DNA of 64,000 nucleotides from Vibrio agarivorans (GCF_030409635.1 NZ_JAUFQF010000001.1:372001-436000); one strand, 5' to 3'. Counted from the stretch's first letter, positions 1-9,069 are shown. Notes: a model not told the origin generated them from the sequence alone. Made by a program: numbers and translations.

Positions 1-443
1 CGCTAGCTTACTTACCTTTGGTAATTATATGGTTAGGTATTGATGAGACCAGTAAAGTGACCCTTATCTATCTTGCGATGTTTGCACCCATTGCTTTGAG
101 CGCAAGAGCAGGTGTTAACTCGGCACGCAGCGAACAGATTCAAGCCGCATATTCTATGGGAGCCTCTAAAGCCCAAGTCCTTTATCACGTCATTATCAAA
201 AGTGCGTTGCCAGAAATTCTCACTGGATTGCGAATCGGTATTGGTTTTGGCTGGACAACCTTGGTCGCAAGTGAAATGGTTGCCGCAGAAGCCGGTATTG
301 GCTTTATGGTACTCAACGCCGCAGAGTTTCTTGTCACCGACGTCGTTATCGCGGGCATCATCATCATCGGTGTAATTGCTTATGCCTTTGATATGCTGAT
401 GCGCTATTTAGAGAAGAAATTGGTGCCTTGGAAAGGGTATTAA
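1..443 (+). CDS. tauC: Taurine-type ABC transporter permease, C-terminal part (5' end outside window)
   Basis: Inner-membrane permease of an ABC importer for taurine or another alkanesulfonate. The reading frame is open from base 3, so only the last ~147 residues are present and the start lies outside the window. The sequence reads LAYLPLVIIWLGIDETSK near the edge, then the permease coupling loop (EQIQAAYSMGASKAQVL...ALPEILTGLRIG), which contacts the ATPase, then two hydrophobic helices and a basic tail ending in LVPWKGY. This order and wording closely match TauC as I know it; SsuC-type sulfonate permeases are the nearest alternative. The partner ATPase and binding protein would be expected just left of the window. 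A weak GC hairpin at about 477-503 follows the stop. Confidence 0.85.
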   Translation, partial: LAYLPLVIIWLGIDETSKVTLIYLAMFAPIALSARAGVNSARSEQIQAAYSMGASKAQVLYHVIIKSALPEILTGLRIGIGFGWTTLVASEMVAAEAGIGFMVLNAAEFLVTDVVIAGIIIIGVIAYAFDMLMRYLEKKLVPWKGY

Positions 444-520
444 CCCGCTTTTGGTTAAATCTAGTTTGTCCGTTATGCGTGTTGCTGATGTTTGGCAGCA
501 CGCAGCACCTTCCTATACAT

Positions 521-1168
521 TCAGACTTCAAGCTTTTGACATTTTACACCTAGTGGACACTCATCACACTTAGGCTTCTTATTACAAAACTGTTGCCCGT
601 GTTCGACCATCAAACCGTGAAAATAGCCATACTTTGCTGATTGGTGCTTAAGTGTTCCATCAGCAAGTAGCCGAAATTTATCATAGTTTTTCGGTACATC
701 AAGACCGTAGCGTGAGAAGATTCTACGAGCATATGCATCAACAACGAAAGAGGGTTTATTTAACGCATAGGTTAGAATAACATCCGCAGTTTCGTTGCCA
801 ACCCCCTTTATTTCCAATAGCTCATAACGTAGTGCTTCCATGTTGATTGCGGCTAATGCGTTGTGGTCGTAGTCGTAACGCTCAAACCATTTGAGTAATG
901 CTTGGAGTTTAATCGCCTTTTGGTTGTAGTATCCACTTGGCCGAATCAGTTGTGCGAGGTCTTCAAGATCGATTTCTGAGAGGCTTTGAGGCGTAAGAGG
1001 TGCTGGGAGGTTGCTCAAAGCCTTGTCGACGTTACGCCAATTGGTGTTCTGTACTAGGATTGCACCCACCATGATTTCAAAGGGATGATCACTTGGCCAC
1101 CAATCAAAATAACCATAATGGTCTTCTAATTGGCGGAATACGTCGTTGATGATAGCTTGTGATGTCAT
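521..1168 (-). CDS. Endonuclease III-like DNA glycosylase (HhH-GPD, Fe-S)
   Basis: Base-excision DNA repair glycosylase of the HhH-GPD superfamily, 215 residues. The helix-hairpin-helix reads LEIKGVGNETADVIL and is followed by VVDAYARRI, in which Asp144 is the expected catalytic aspartate. In classical endonuclease III the hairpin is GVGRKTA with a catalytic Lys; here that position is Glu (GNETA), so this resembles the 'endonuclease III-related'/3-methyladenine glycosylase branch and may be monofunctional. The C-terminus carries four cysteines spaced C-X5-C-X2-C-X5-C, a probable [4Fe-4S] cluster one residue tighter than in endonuclease III. The substrate cannot be read from the sequence. It is divergent from the hopJ-like gene. 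Confidence 0.85.
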   Translation of the reverse strand: MTSQAIINDVFRQLEDHYGYFDWWPSDHPFEIMVGAILVQNTNWRNVDKALSNLPAPLTPQSLSEIDLEDLAQLIRPSGYYNQKAIKLQALLKWFERYDYDHNALAAINMEALRYELLEIKGVGNETADVILTYALNKPSFVVDAYARRIFSRYGLDVPKNYDKFRLLADGTLKHQSAKYGYFHGLMVEHGQQFCNKKPKCDECPLGVKCQKLEV

Positions 1169-1275
1169 ACCCAGCTCGTTTAGTTTGATCCTTGATTATT
1201 TTAGAACAGAGGTTTGACTCAGCAATCAAAAGTTTGCAGTATCTTATGTTTATCGATATCAATACGGAATGGCAA

Positions 1276-1620
1276 ATGGAATTAAATCAGTTTCTTAATC
1301 AGTTAAAGCAGCAACCAGAGAGTATTGAGTTTGCAGACACAATGGCTGTCATTGATGCCCTTTATGAGTTTACGCCAGTCGCGTTTAGCAATGGTGAGGC
1401 GCTAAATGAAGCCAATACTAATAATGGATCTTGTAAAATATTCGCTTTTGGTCAGGCGCAGTCGTTAACAGAGCAAGAGACCCTAGCGTGCTTTGGTGCG
1501 TTCTATCGTGATGATGTATTAATCAACCCCGACGGTAACGATCATGCGAACATTCGCAACTTTATGGTCACTGGCTGGGGGGGTGTAGCGTTTACTGCCC
1601 AAGCGCTTTCTGAAAAATAA
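1276..1620 (+). CDS. HopJ-family protein
   Basis: Small cytoplasmic protein of the HopJ family (the family was named after a Pseudomonas type III effector, but members are widespread in bacteria without such a role). It has 114 residues from the ATG at 1276. A TTG 28 codons upstream keeps the frame open, but the family alignment starts at MELNQFLNQL, so the inner ATG is preferred. Conserved family stretches are visible: FADTMAVIDALYEFTP, the NGSCKIFAFGQ segment, TLACFGAFYRDDVL, and the NPDGNDHANIRNFM signature. No secretion system for effectors is nearby, so an effector role should not be assumed. A clear hairpin terminator follows directly. Confidence 0.85.
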   Translation: MELNQFLNQLKQQPESIEFADTMAVIDALYEFTPVAFSNGEALNEANTNNGSCKIFAFGQAQSLTEQETLACFGAFYRDDVLINPDGNDHANIRNFMVTGWGGVAFTAQALSEK

Positions 1621-1651
1621 AAATATCCCGCTTTACAGCGGGATATTTTTT
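1621..1651. terminator. Bidirectional intrinsic terminator
   Basis: A 12-bp stem (1621-1632 with 1637-1648, core ATCCCGCT/AGCGGGAT) is flanked by A-rich sequence on the left and T-rich sequence on the right. It can stop both the hopJ-like gene on the plus strand and the convergent 99-residue gene on the minus strand. Confidence 0.85.
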
Positions 1652-1694
1652 AGCCTTTTATGATAGTGGTTCTTAATCTGACGTTGATAGTTGG

Positions 1695-1994
1695 CTATTT
1701 CTTGAGGTTAAACTCCTGTTCATGCGCATCAGTCTCGATATCCGGATGGTCAGAAAGCTTCTCGCTCGCCCAGTCATTAAGGTGCGCTAAAATTGCGCCA
1801 ATCGCGTGCTCTTTGGTTGGTTGGTGGCCATCTTTAACGTCAAGTGGTTGTTTAGGGTGTGAACCTGTTGCATCTTCCGCGATATGCAACCAGTCTGGAT
1901 GCCAGTAATAAGGCTGACCACTTGGTGAACTCCAACTGTGTACACCATTAGTTTCACCACGATATTCGATATTGGTAACATCGTACTTGCTCAT
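1695..1994 (-). CDS. Conserved hypothetical protein, 99 aa
   Basis: I do not recognise this 99-residue protein. It has no signal peptide or membrane segment. It is rich in His, Trp and Asp; the N-terminal half has several aromatic and Gly/Pro residues (VHSWSSPSGQPYYWHPDW) and the C-terminal half is probably helical and acidic. It starts at an ATG with a weak Shine-Dalgarno sequence (GACAAGAT) and ends close to a bidirectional terminator shared with the HopJ gene. The compositional bias and good start suggest a real gene. Confidence 0.65.
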   Translation of the reverse strand: MSKYDVTNIEYRGETNGVHSWSSPSGQPYYWHPDWLHIAEDATGSHPKQPLDVKDGHQPTKEHAIGAILAHLNDWASEKLSDHPDIETDAHEQEFNLKK

Positions 1995-2129
1995 AACTAT
2001 CTTGTCCTATGGCGAATTTACATTCAAATATAGTCGACATTAAACCATCTGGCGTGATCCTACTCTCACTCTAGAGTGATTAATCAATAATCATTGATAT
2101 TGATTTGTGACCCTAACAAAGAGTATTTG

Positions 2130-2145
2130 CGTGACAAGTGTCACA
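2130..2145. promoter_or_regulatory. CRP-like binding site
   Basis: CGTGA-CAAGTG-TCACA matches the CRP consensus TGTGA-N6-TCACA at 9 of 10 positions. It lies about 50-65 bp upstream of the sigma-28-like promoter. Whether it serves the chemoreceptor or the divergent 99-residue gene cannot be told. Confidence 0.55.
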
Positions 2146-2194
2146 TAAGTATGGGTTTAATTGCAGAATTACATTTCAAATGGTGTTGTCGCTC

Positions 2195-2221
2195 TAAATA
2201 TTTGATTGAATATGCCGACAC
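2195..2221 (+). promoter_or_regulatory. Sigma-28 (FliA)-type promoter for the chemoreceptor gene
   Basis: TAAATATT, an 11-bp spacer, then GCCGACAC. The enterobacterial FliA consensus is TAAAGTTT-N11-GCCGATAA; the spacing is exact and most consensus bases match. Flagellar sigma control is typical for chemoreceptor genes, which supports the call. Confidence 0.65.
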
Positions 2222-2317
2222 ATAAATATAACGCATGCTCAGCATTGACTAAGTCAATGCCCCATAAAGCATGGAACCTTATCTATTTAACCGGATGGAA
2301 CCGTTGGAATTGAAATT

Positions 2318-3748
2318 ATGAAAGAAGTTGATTTTCGAAAAATTGATGCACTATTTATCAAAATGTCTATCAATGACAAAGTTTGGGTGATTTTTGGTCT
2401 ATTTCTCGCGGCTTTACTAACCGTATCTAGCGGTCGATATAGCGATTCAGTTCAACAATTTGAGCAGACAGCGATTGCAGTCACTCAAGCAAAAATTGAG
2501 GGTATTGCTTCTGCGTCACAACAAGCCAGCGATATTCGCCTCAATAATGTGCAAGTTATTCGAGCGGCTTCAGCAGCAGAATTTAAAGGTGGGGTAGTGA
2601 CCGCATCGGCTCGCACTGCTTCAGGCGAGGTTTTGCAGCTAACCAGTAATATGGCTTCGGAATATGCCCAAGCGAAATCGTCAGCTCGAAACACTTTTTT
2701 GTTGAGTCTCCTTTGGGTTATTCCATTCGGTATCTTTAGCTATTGGGTCGCCACCTTTATTGGCGGTGCACTTTGGGTTTTGTATACCACTACACAGAAA
2801 ATTGCCGAGGGTGATCTGACTTCTCGTCTCGGGTTCCATGCAGGTCGTGATGAGTTCGGTACTATCGGTTGCGCGCTTGACGCGGCAATGGATAAGTTGG
2901 CGACTCTAGTTAATGTTGTAAAGGGTAACTCGGACAAACTTGGTGAGATTTCACAAAGCTTTGGTGACGAGCTTAAGCACAGTGAGTCTCAAATCAATCA
3001 ACAATATGCCTCTTTAGACTCGGTTGCTACCGCAATGGAAGAGATGACCGCGTCTGCACAAGAAGTATCAACAGTAGCAAATCAAGCGACTGCGCAAACC
3101 GAAAGTGATGCAGATTATGTCGAGAGCAGCCATCGTCGCGTGGAATCGGCGGTTCAAGAGATCGCTCACTTAGCTCAGTTAATTGAACAAACCTCAGTAT
3201 CTGTTGAGAGCTTGAATGACGGTACGACCCAGATCAATGAGGTAATTACCACAATCAACGCGATTTCTGAACAGACCAACTTACTGGCACTCAACGCTGC
3301 AATTGAAGCCGCACGCGCCGGTGAGCAAGGTCGTGGCTTTGCGGTTGTTGCTGATGAAGTAAGAACGCTTGCAGGTCGGACGCAACAAGCGACTGTCGAA
3401 ATTCAAGCGATGATTGAAAAGCTGCAAACTGAAAGTCAGAGTATCAGCACAATTACAGAGCAAACCGTGCAACAAGCACAATCAAGCAGTGAATTGGTGA
3501 CAGAGATTGGCTCTGACGTTGATCGCATAGCTCAGTCAGCACGATCACTTATTTCTATGAGTGTTCAAATTTCTGGCTCGGCGCAAGAGCAGAGCTCTGT
3601 CGCGAACGACATTGCAAGCCAGTTGAGTGATGTTCGTAATCAAGCCAATGAAATTAAAGCCGTCGCGGAGAAGAATAACCTTGGTGTGCAAGAAGTTGCT
3701 CAAGCTTCTGAGGCATTGGGTAATGTTCTAAGCGCTTATCGCACGTAG
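2318..3748 (+). CDS. Methyl-accepting chemotaxis protein
   Basis: Chemoreceptor of 476 residues that signals to CheA/CheW at the inner membrane. A first membrane helix lies at about 22-40, a short periplasmic part of only ~85 residues follows, and a second membrane segment lies at about 124-155. A HAMP linker follows (to ~200), then the long cytoplasmic coiled coil. The hairpin tip, around residues 317-352, has the invariant [19 protein letters not shown] signature. The small periplasmic domain is too short for a Cache or PAS fold; a four-helix bundle or indirect sensing is more likely. The C-terminus (LSAYRT) lacks the NWETF-type CheR/CheB tether. A sigma-28-like promoter precedes it. The ligand is unknown. 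Confidence 0.93.
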   Translation: MKEVDFRKIDALFIKMSINDKVWVIFGLFLAALLTVSSGRYSDSVQQFEQTAIAVTQAKIEGIASASQQASDIRLNNVQVIRAASAAEFKGGVVTASARTASGEVLQLTSNMASEYAQAKSSARNTFLLSLLWVIPFGIFSYWVATFIGGALWVLYTTTQKIAEGDLTSRLGFHAGRDEFGTIGCALDAAMDKLATLVNVVKGNSDKLGEISQSFGDELKHSESQINQQYASLDSVATAMEEMTASAQEVSTVANQATAQTESDADYVESSHRRVESAVQEIAHLAQLIEQTSVSVESLNDGTTQINEVITTINAISEQTNLLALNAAIEAARAGEQGRGFAVVADEVRTLAGRTQQATVEIQAMIEKLQTESQSISTITEQTVQQAQSSSELVTEIGSDVDRIAQSARSLISMSVQISGSAQEQSSVANDIASQLSDVRNQANEIKAVAEKNNLGVQEVAQASEALGNVLSAYRT

Positions 3749-3772
3749 CTTAATCACATAAGGGTTAAAGTT

Positions 3773-3797
3773 AAAGGGCTCGAATGAGCCCTTTTTT
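3773..3797 (+). terminator. Intrinsic terminator after the chemoreceptor gene
   Basis: GGGCTC-GAAT-GAGCCC stem (3776-3781/3786-3791) followed by TTTTTT, preceded by AAA, so it can act in both directions between convergent genes. Confidence 0.85.
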
Positions 3798-3821
3798 GTA
3801 TCCGATTGTTATTGATTGTAG

Positions 3822-4211
3822 TTAACGTTTATAGCAGCGCCCACTGTCACATGAGGCTTTGCCAAGAAGCCGTGCAGAAAGTGGGTAACGATTGTTTGCA
3901 AACCAAACGTACAACCGGTCAGCTATCGGTTTAATCAACGGCAAGCGTAGAGGGCCATAGAGCCACCTTTTCCCCAACAAAGACCAAGCCTTGTGCGCCG
4001 CATCTAAGCCCAAATAGAGTGTGCCTTGCTGGTCAATGGCATGCAAAATGAGCATTGCCTCTTCTTTAGTCACGGAGTTTTGCGACTGAAACCGTTCACT
4101 GTGCACATCTATTAAAAGCAACTTTCCACTCTTATCCTGTTTGCGCAAATGATCTATCTCTTTGCTGCAAAGCGGACATTTACCATCGTAATACAACACT
4201 AGTTCACTCAT
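3822..4211 (-). CDS. DCC (DUF393/YuxK-like) thiol-disulfide oxidoreductase family protein
   Basis: Cytoplasmic 129-residue protein of the DUF393 'DCC' family, named from the N-terminal motif Asp-x-x-Cys-x-x-Cys. Here it is YYDGKCPLCSKEI, with Cys12 and Cys15 as a probable redox pair on a thioredoxin-like fold. A middle stretch, GLDAAHKAWSLLG, and a C-terminal segment with RYPLSARLLG also fit the family. The substrate is unknown. The gene stands alone, convergent with the chemoreceptor gene, and has AAGGAAGTGAT just before the ATG. Confidence 0.85.
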   Translation of the reverse strand: MSELVLYYDGKCPLCSKEIDHLRKQDKSGKLLLIDVHSERFQSQNSVTKEEAMLILHAIDQQGTLYLGLDAAHKAWSLLGKRWLYGPLRLPLIKPIADRLYVWFANNRYPLSARLLGKASCDSGRCYKR

Positions 4212-4333
4212 ATCACTTCCTTATTGCCTGCCATTATTACGAGCCAATTATGTTGATAGATCTGCACTTATTTGCACAATTTGATTTTCTTTAACTAGGC
4301 TAAATAGAGAAGAAAAACAAAGGAGAGGGCTGG

Positions 4334-5368
4334 ATGACAAGACCCATTAAGCTGAGTTACCTATTAATGATTGCAGCTGCGGCTTCGGTGCACGCAGATG
4401 ATAAAGGACTCCACTTATACAATTGGGAGGAGTTTATGTCGGAAAAAGTACTCGCTGACTTTCAATCTCAAACGGGTATTAAAGTGTTTCAGCAGTACTT
4501 CTCAGACGAGTCTATTCGTGATGAAGTGATTCTCAGTGAGAGAGGGCGATCATTTGATGTAGTGGTAGTAGAGAGTGTACGGTTGTCAATTTTGGCGGAG
4601 CAAGGACTGTTCACTAACATGCGTGAATTTCAACAATCGTTAGCGGCACGATTTGATGACCGCTGGCTGAAGGCTTGTGGAGACTATGGGATCCCTTACG
4701 CTTGGGGCACTACTGGGATTCTCTATCGAACCGATAGAGTGGAGACGCCAACATCGTGGGCAGCCCTTTATGCACCACAAGAAAGGTTGAAAGGCCGAAT
4801 TGCGATGTATTATGAACCGACTGATCTTGTTGGAGGTGCAATGCTACTGGCTGAGCAAGACCCATTCTCTGACGATATAGATGCTTTGAAAAAAGTGTAT
4901 CCAATACTGGAAAAGCAAGCTGGGTATCTGTATTCGAGTAACTATGTGCTTGAGTATCTATCTATGCCAAATAAGCTCGATGTCATTGATGTCGCGTTCG
5001 GTTATGGAGGGGATAGCTATGTGCTCAATGAGCATACTGAAGGAGAGCCTTGGGGTTATGTTGTTCCAGAAGAGGGAACGACTTTGTGGTTAGAGTGTCT
5101 TGCGGTTGTGCAAAAAAAGAATATCAATCCAGATACTTTTACTTTCATTGACTTCATTACCCAGCCAGATAACGCCGCAGTGAATGCTGAAGACGCATGG
5201 TTTTCGACACCTGTTTCCAAAGCGCGTGAGCTTACATCGTTAGAGTATTCTCAAGACCGAGAACTGTTTCCTCCCCAAAGCGTTATCGATCGAAGCTATA
5301 TTTATCGAAGAATGTCAGAAGATGCACTAAGAATAAGAAATAGAATAACAGAAAGCTTGAGGAAGTAG
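4334..5368 (+). CDS. nspS: NspS-like periplasmic polyamine-binding protein
   Basis: Periplasmic solute-binding protein of the PotD/PotF family, 344 residues, with a signal peptide (residues 1 to ~21, ending SVHA-DD). The mature start, LHLYNWEEFMSEKVLADFQ, is the PotD hallmark, and GIPYAWGTTGILY is the family's central strand region. No polyamine permease or ATPase gene is nearby. Instead the stop codon is directly followed by the ATG of a membrane GGDEF-EAL protein. This is the layout of Vibrio cholerae nspS-mbaA, where NspS binds norspermidine or spermidine and controls MbaA. A signalling rather than transport role is therefore likely. The exact ligand, and whether this is the true orthologue or a paralogue, remain inference. 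Start supported by AGGAGAGGG upstream. Confidence 0.8.
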   Translation: MTRPIKLSYLLMIAAAASVHADDKGLHLYNWEEFMSEKVLADFQSQTGIKVFQQYFSDESIRDEVILSERGRSFDVVVVESVRLSILAEQGLFTNMREFQQSLAARFDDRWLKACGDYGIPYAWGTTGILYRTDRVETPTSWAALYAPQERLKGRIAMYYEPTDLVGGAMLLAEQDPFSDDIDALKKVYPILEKQAGYLYSSNYVLEYLSMPNKLDVIDVAFGYGGDSYVLNEHTEGEPWGYVVPEEGTTLWLECLAVVQKKNINPDTFTFIDFITQPDNAAVNAEDAWFSTPVSKARELTSLEYSQDRELFPPQSVIDRSYIYRRMSEDALRIRNRITESLRK

Positions 5369-7807
5369 ATGTCCTTATATAAGAAGCTGAATTTATTACT
5401 TTTGCCTGCGCTGCTGCTTGTTTTTGTGAGCGTCGGTTACGTGGTATACCAACATCAGTTTGCACAACACAAACATTTAGTGCTGGATGACATTGTGAGT
5501 CGTGTGAATTCTGCTCTTTCCGCTTCAGAGTACGAACAGCTGAGCTTAGCTGGGCACGCTAATGATATTGCGACGTCACCACAATTCTTACGTTATATTC
5601 AAAACCCGAATGGGGCGAGTTTTCTATCTACGCTAGAGCACTCAATTTTGAAATCGCTTAATCAGAGCAAAAACGATCGTTTTGGTGTGAGACATGTTTT
5701 TATTTTGGACCCTGCTTTTGATCTCAACCTGTCCACCTACCGCACCAGTCCATTCGAAGACTTGTTGATACCGGACAAAATCTACAACATGGCTTTTGAC
5801 ACCTATACCAACCTGCTAAATAGTGGAAAATATGTTAATAGTGGCCAAATCTATACGTCATTGACAGGGGAGTTGCGCTATCTATATACCATTGCTGTAG
5901 ACCCTTCGCTTGTATTGCGTGACCGCCGGGCACAACGTAACACCGACCGATATCTACTCATAGTAGATGGCCCTCTAGACCAGCTTTCCAATATTGTCAC
6001 TGAGTATAAGAATAGTGACAGCACGATATTAAAGATAGAACCATTAAAAGTTTATGGCAGCGAGAATTCGAGCACTATGGAAATCGAAACAATGACAGAA
6101 GCAGAGGAAGGTATGTCAGTGTTGATGAAGAGTAGTCACTTTCAGGTCGAAGTCAATATTGCTGAAGAAGAATTTGATACCGCCAAAGCAAATATTATTT
6201 TTACAACATCGATTTATTTCAGCTTGGTGTTTATTGGTATTCTTATCGTGGTGCATATTGTGGTGCATAAGCAGTTAATATCGCCACTCAAACGACTGGT
6301 CAATGACGTCTCGGCAGGTGGTATGCAGTTACGATATTTCAAGCGATCTGATGGAAAGTCTGAAGTCGATCGCATCAAGAATGCTTATATCGACTCGTTA
6401 ACAGAGCTGAAATTTGAAGCCGAATTCGACCAAGTTACTAAGCTAGCGAACCGCCGTTCTTTTTTTAACTATCTAGATTTACGCCTAGATAGTTACTCGA
6501 ACCAAAACTGCTTTGTCGTTTGTTGGGACATAAAAGAGTTCAGGAAAATCAATGATCTGTATGGTACTGAAGTCGGTGATAGAGTGTTGGTCAAATTTGC
6601 TATCCAATTACGCCAAATGATCAGTGAGCACCAAGCTGCTTCGGGGTTTGGCTGTAACGATTATTCGATTGCGCGCTTTGGTGGGAATCAGTTTATTGCG
6701 ATTGTTGAAATAGACGAGCCAAATCAACTTGTCGCACAAGTTAAAGAGTTTAATAAGTCGCTTTCTAGCAATCTATCAGTTGACTATTTTAACTTCAGAG
6801 CGAGAATGGCTACGGCGGTATTTCCTTTAGAATCAGTGGGTAACGATGAGCTCTGGCATAAAGGTATTACAGAGGCGATGCGTGAAGCGAAGTTGGACAG
6901 TAGCGATGTTAGTCTGTGCGTGTACAACCAAGAGCTTGTCGATAAGTTAGAGCGCCGAGACATGATCGCGAAAATGTTAGTGAAATGCTGTGACAAAGGG
7001 GATTTCAAACTGCGTTTTATGCCGATTTTTTGTGGTACTAACCTTAATATAGATGGCTTTGAAACGTTGATCTTTTGTCCAACCCTCAGAGATTTAGGGG
7101 TGGGGCCTGATGAGTTTATTCCAATCGCAGAGCAAAATAACCTAATCACAAAGATTGATTATTGGGTGATAGAAAATGCACTCAATTACTACAAGGAGTT
7201 GGTAGATAAAACGGATTACGAGGGGTCGATTTCAATCAACGTGTCAGCGCTTGAACTCTACAACCGTAAATTCGTTTGGAGTGTAAAGAGTGTGATTGAG
7301 CGCCTTGAGATTCCGTCTGAAAAAATTATTATTGAAATCACGGAAACCAGTTATGTCAAAAGCTCGAAGTTGACTATTGAGGTGCTTGGGCAATTGCGTG
7401 ACATGGGCTTCAAGGTGTCTCTGGATGACTTCGGTACGGGTTATACAGCCTTTAATCAGTTATTACACTACCCTGTTGATGAGTTGAAGATTGATAAGAG
7501 CTTTATCGACAAGATCATTGAGCCGGGTAATGATAAGGAGATGGTGAACTCGATGATAGCGCTAGGACACTCATGTGGTTCGTTAGTGGTGGGAGAGGGT
7601 GTTGAAAGTGCTGAGCAATGCGAGTATCTGATCAATCACAACTGTGACCTATTGCAGGGATACTTTTTGAGTATGCCGTTAGAGGGCGATGAATTTTTAG
7701 AGTTTATCCAGAATTACGATCCCGCTGTCACTCTAGAAAAACTGCCAAATCAGGCAACCGTATATAACCTACGTCAAGGTCAATCGACACAAAACCAGAA
7801 GTCATGA
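5369..7807 (+). CDS. mbaA: MbaA-like membrane GGDEF-EAL protein
   Basis: Inner-membrane c-di-GMP signalling protein, 812 residues. TM1 lies at ~7-27, a large periplasmic domain at ~28-270, TM2 at ~275-299 and a HAMP-like linker to ~345, followed by GGDEF (~350-520) and EAL (~540-790) domains. The diguanylate cyclase site reads GGNQF (438-442) instead of GG(D/E)EF, so cyclase activity is probably lost. The phosphodiesterase motif reads ETL (565-567) instead of EAL, but other catalytic parts are present: SINVSA, EITET, DDFGTGY, DELKIDKSF and GEGVES. It may therefore hydrolyse c-di-GMP or act as a sensor. It abuts nspS with no gap, implying translational coupling. In V. cholerae, MbaA acts on biofilm through NspS; the same is inferred here. 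Confidence 0.85.
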   Translation: MSLYKKLNLLLLPALLLVFVSVGYVVYQHQFAQHKHLVLDDIVSRVNSALSASEYEQLSLAGHANDIATSPQFLRYIQNPNGASFLSTLEHSILKSLNQSKNDRFGVRHVFILDPAFDLNLSTYRTSPFEDLLIPDKIYNMAFDTYTNLLNSGKYVNSGQIYTSLTGELRYLYTIAVDPSLVLRDRRAQRNTDRYLLIVDGPLDQLSNIVTEYKNSDSTILKIEPLKVYGSENSSTMEIETMTEAEEGMSVLMKSSHFQVEVNIAEEEFDTAKANIIFTTSIYFSLVFIGILIVVHIVVHKQLISPLKRLVNDVSAGGMQLRYFKRSDGKSEVDRIKNAYIDSLTELKFEAEFDQVTKLANRRSFFNYLDLRLDSYSNQNCFVVCWDIKEFRKINDLYGTEVGDRVLVKFAIQLRQMISEHQAASGFGCNDYSIARFGGNQFIAIVEIDEPNQLVAQVKEFNKSLSSNLSVDYFNFRARMATAVFPLESVGNDELWHKGITEAMREAKLDSSDVSLCVYNQELVDKLERRDMIAKMLVKCCDKGDFKLRFMPIFCGTNLNIDGFETLIFCPTLRDLGVGPDEFIPIAEQNNLITKIDYWVIENALNYYKELVDKTDYEGSISINVSALELYNRKFVWSVKSVIERLEIPSEKIIIEITETSYVKSSKLTIEVLGQLRDMGFKVSLDDFGTGYTAFNQLLHYPVDELKIDKSFIDKIIEPGNDKEMVNSMIALGHSCGSLVVGEGVESAEQCEYLINHNCDLLQGYFLSMPLEGDEFLEFIQNYDPAVTLEKLPNQATVYNLRQGQSTQNQKS

Positions 7808-8020
7808 ATAACAATAAATCAACAGGTACCTCTAGGAACTGTCGGGTAACATGACATTGTCCGGTTAAGTTTTTGGTGTAATGAATTTGGATAGGAAATG
7901 AAAGAGATTTAGCAAGTGCTTTGTAGGACACTATGGGGCGCTTGGTATATTCGGTCTCTATATTGTTGGTTCTTAGAGGTTAAGGCAAATGGTAAACACA
8001 TAACTATCAGGCCATGCTGG

Positions 8021-9058
8021 CTATCGTGTATCATCTCTAGATAGGGAAGTGAGATGGTCGAGAATCAAGCGTTTGGGCACTTGTTCAACTTTGATAGCCA
8101 CATCTGAGATAAAGGTTAGGCTACCGACTTCGATTGGCTTTTCCATCTCAACCCTAATGGCTTTGATGATCTCTTTTTCTTGTTCACCCTCCTTGCAGTG
8201 ACCAAGGACAATAAACTGCCTTCCACTGAATCGGTAACTTTGACAGCCTTTGGGCACAAGTTTAGACAGCTTGTCGGCGAGGTTAACGAGTACAATATCA
8301 CCATAGTCCAGTCCGTACTTCTGGTTTATTTCATCTAAGTTACGCACTTGAAGTGACATAAGGTTGTAATTTTCATCTTCATGAGACGCATTTTTGACAA
8401 AACGCATCAAAGCAGAGCGGTCATGCAGTTTAGTTAGTGAATCACTGATGGTCACTTGATGACGGAAACGCGACTCAAAGATAAATATAATAATGACGGC
8501 AATGAACAAAATCGACAGTGCTGCAAGAGAGAGCCGATGCAATAGCAGTAACTCGTTCATCTCTTTAGTTTTTTGTTCAACGATAGGGCTCTGTAAGCGA
8601 AAATTTTCATTGATGAAATTGATGAGATCTTGGTATGTCAACTGTACCTTTTTCGACAGAAGGTTTGCGTTAATTTGCTGCGCTTCAACCAGTTTTATCG
8701 ATGGCTCTAATGCCTTTAGTCTGTTGAACTCTTCATTGAAATAACTTTGAAAATTGGCCGCTTTTATGAAGTTAGCCGACTCTTGGCTATTCAGTAGAAT
8801 ATCAAAGCGACTCCATGTGATGTCGTAGGACAACCACAGTTGCTCGAAGTCTATTGGGTTACTGCGAGTCAGCATAAGAAAGTTAGAATACTCCTTCACC
8901 AGTTGAAAAACGAACCATGTCGCTTCGTTGTGACGACTAGTGAAGGCGGTATTGACGCGATCTATTCGGTCAACGGTTTTCAAGTTTACAACTAACACTA
9001 TCGCGATGAGAATCGACAGTACAACTTTAGTAATATTAAGCGTTGAACCTTTGATCAT
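8021..9058 (-). CDS. Membrane protein with degenerate GGDEF domain
   Basis: Protein of 345 residues with TM1 at ~8-25, a mostly helical periplasmic domain (~26-172), TM2 at ~174-194, and a C-terminal GGDEF-fold domain starting at SDSLTKLHDRSALMRF. The signature loop is SGRQF instead of GGDEF, so the residues that bind metal are missing and cyclase activity is unlikely. It could bind GTP or c-di-GMP or act through protein contact. It follows the molybdopterin-fold gene with an 11-bp gap, so the two probably form one operon. A periplasmic sensing role linked to that partner is inference. Confidence 0.85.
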   Translation of the reverse strand: MIKGSTLNITKVVLSILIAIVLVVNLKTVDRIDRVNTAFTSRHNEATWFVFQLVKEYSNFLMLTRSNPIDFEQLWLSYDITWSRFDILLNSQESANFIKAANFQSYFNEEFNRLKALEPSIKLVEAQQINANLLSKKVQLTYQDLINFINENFRLQSPIVEQKTKEMNELLLLHRLSLAALSILFIAVIIIFIFESRFRHQVTISDSLTKLHDRSALMRFVKNASHEDENYNLMSLQVRNLDEINQKYGLDYGDIVLVNLADKLSKLVPKGCQSYRFSGRQFIVLGHCKEGEQEKEIIKAIRVEMEKPIEVGSLTFISDVAIKVEQVPKRLILDHLTSLSRDDTR

Positions 9059-9069
9059 AGCGATGCCCT

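Larger units (their letters stand above)
1995..2317. promoter_or_regulatory. Regulatory region upstream of the chemoreceptor gene
   Basis: This 323-bp gene-free stretch holds several sites. There is a perfect 14-bp palindrome TCACTCTAGAGTGA (2066-2079). A CRP-like site CGTGA-N6-TCACA lies at 2130-2145. A sigma-28-like promoter lies at 2195-2221. A perfect 8-bp hairpin in the probable leader pairs 2242-2249 with 2253-2260. The Shine-Dalgarno for the chemoreceptor is weak (GGAATTGAAATT before the ATG). Confidence 0.6.

Noticed and set aside
1192..1275. N-terminal extension of the HopJ-family protein from TTG
   Set aside because: The family begins at the ATG at 1276; the extension overlaps the promoter region of the divergent glycosylase gene.
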